64,000 nt of DNA from assembly GCF_031198435.1 (NCBI RefSeq), contig NZ_CP133548.1:3568001-3632000 (forward strand). Direction: 5' to 3'. Source of the DNA: Pleionea litopenaei. GTDB taxonomy: Bacteria > Pseudomonadota > Gammaproteobacteria > Enterobacterales > Kangiellaceae. This document shows, in pieces, positions 63,863-64,000 of this stretch. A program made the position numbers and the translations under genes. Positions within the stretch are counted from its first letter, which is position 1. Each line of letters starts with the position of its first letter. The notes beneath the pieces are model-generated. The model saw only the letters and a program-made list of their open reading frames with translations. It searched no databases and had not been told where the DNA came from.

Positions 63863-64000
63863 ATGTTTCGGATACTGTTTTTGGCAGTGTCATTGCTTGT
63901 GCTGTCAGCGTGTGGTGGTGGAAGCAGTGGGAAAAGCTACTCAATTTCATTAGATAAAAACCAACTCAATTACGTGACTGAATTCCAACAATGGGTGGTT
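63863..64000 (+). CDS. Predicted lipoprotein, 3' partial
   Basis: Starts ATG at 63863 after AAAGGAG; 46 codons are visible before the window ends. The signal peptide MFRILFLAVSLLVLSAC has a lipobox (LSAC), then a Gly/Ser-rich tether (GGGSSGKS) and YSISLDKNQLNYVTEF, perhaps the first strands of an Ig-like domain. Family cannot be named from this fragment. Confidence 0.8.
   Translation, partial: MFRILFLAVSLLVLSACGGGSSGKSYSISLDKNQLNYVTEFQQWVV

Noticed and set aside
1-64000. Mobile element or genomic island
   Set aside because: No transposase, integrase, tRNA-flanked repeat or clear base-composition break was seen.

Overview
This 64 kb window reads as chromosomal DNA of a moderately AT-rich Gammaproteobacterium, probably marine. 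The evidence is gene content: NhaA antiporter, Tsx-type outer-membrane channel, DUF3081, TonB siderophore receptor, several c-di-GMP enzymes, PutA and an FeS photolyase. The genus is not determined; affinity to Kangiella/Pleionea-like groups is only a guess. No rRNA, tRNA, CRISPR array, prophage or insertion sequence was seen. The window cuts a gene at each end.

Layout. 1-5.8 kb: metal/oxyanion efflux (CusB carrying two CusF-like domains, CusA, ChrA). 5.9-9.8 kb: a lipoprotein joining LprI-like and MliC-like lysozyme-inhibitor domains, an overlapping formyltransferase-fold gene, and a hybrid histidine kinase. 9.8-14.1 kb: a probable light-response/DNA-repair group (sirtuin, FeS (6-4) photolyase, DUF3429, SDR). 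14.2-18.9 kb: NhaA, glutamate dehydrogenase, and an amidoligase/class I glutamine amidotransferase pair. 18.9-31.3 kb: an iron-acquisition island with two near-copy Fur-controlled promoters. The first drives a TonB receptor, a small membrane protein and a PepSY-TM protein. The second drives a five-gene NRPS-independent siderophore operon: decarboxylase, N-monooxygenase, MFS exporter, fused acyltransferase/IucA-IucC synthetase, and a DUF1624-type membrane acyltransferase. The gene set is that of hydroxamates such as bisucaberin or putrebactin. 31.4-38.0 kb: small secreted and membrane proteins, an orphan periplasmic binding protein paired with an unknown membrane protein, and an OPT transporter with a small membrane partner. 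38.0-45.1 kb: a GGDEF-EAL protein overlapping modABC (molybdate uptake), then a second GGDEF-EAL protein. 45.4-49.5 kb: cytochrome c, DUF3081, renalase-like flavoprotein, Dps, a Tsx-like channel. 49.5-56.7 kb: PutA, a DUF4382 lipoprotein, a 2OG-Fe(II) oxygenase, a PAS protein. 56.8-61 kb: a coupled response regulator-DUF3369-EAL / histidine kinase pair. 61-64 kb: DUF4199 plus a membrane-tethered LuxR-type regulator, a small unknown protein, a secreted nuclease and the start of a lipoprotein.

Two patterns cross the window. First, iron uptake and siderophore synthesis share the same promoter design: a Fur box inside the -35/-10 spacer plus an upstream box. Second, at least thirteen unrelated short degenerate tandem repeats (12-25 bp units, 2-4 copies) lie in intergenic leaders and in hydrophilic linkers or N-termini of proteins. 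The best candidates for less-described biology are the siderophore operon with its terminal membrane acyltransferase, the amidoligase pair, and the unknown membrane protein with its orphan binding protein.
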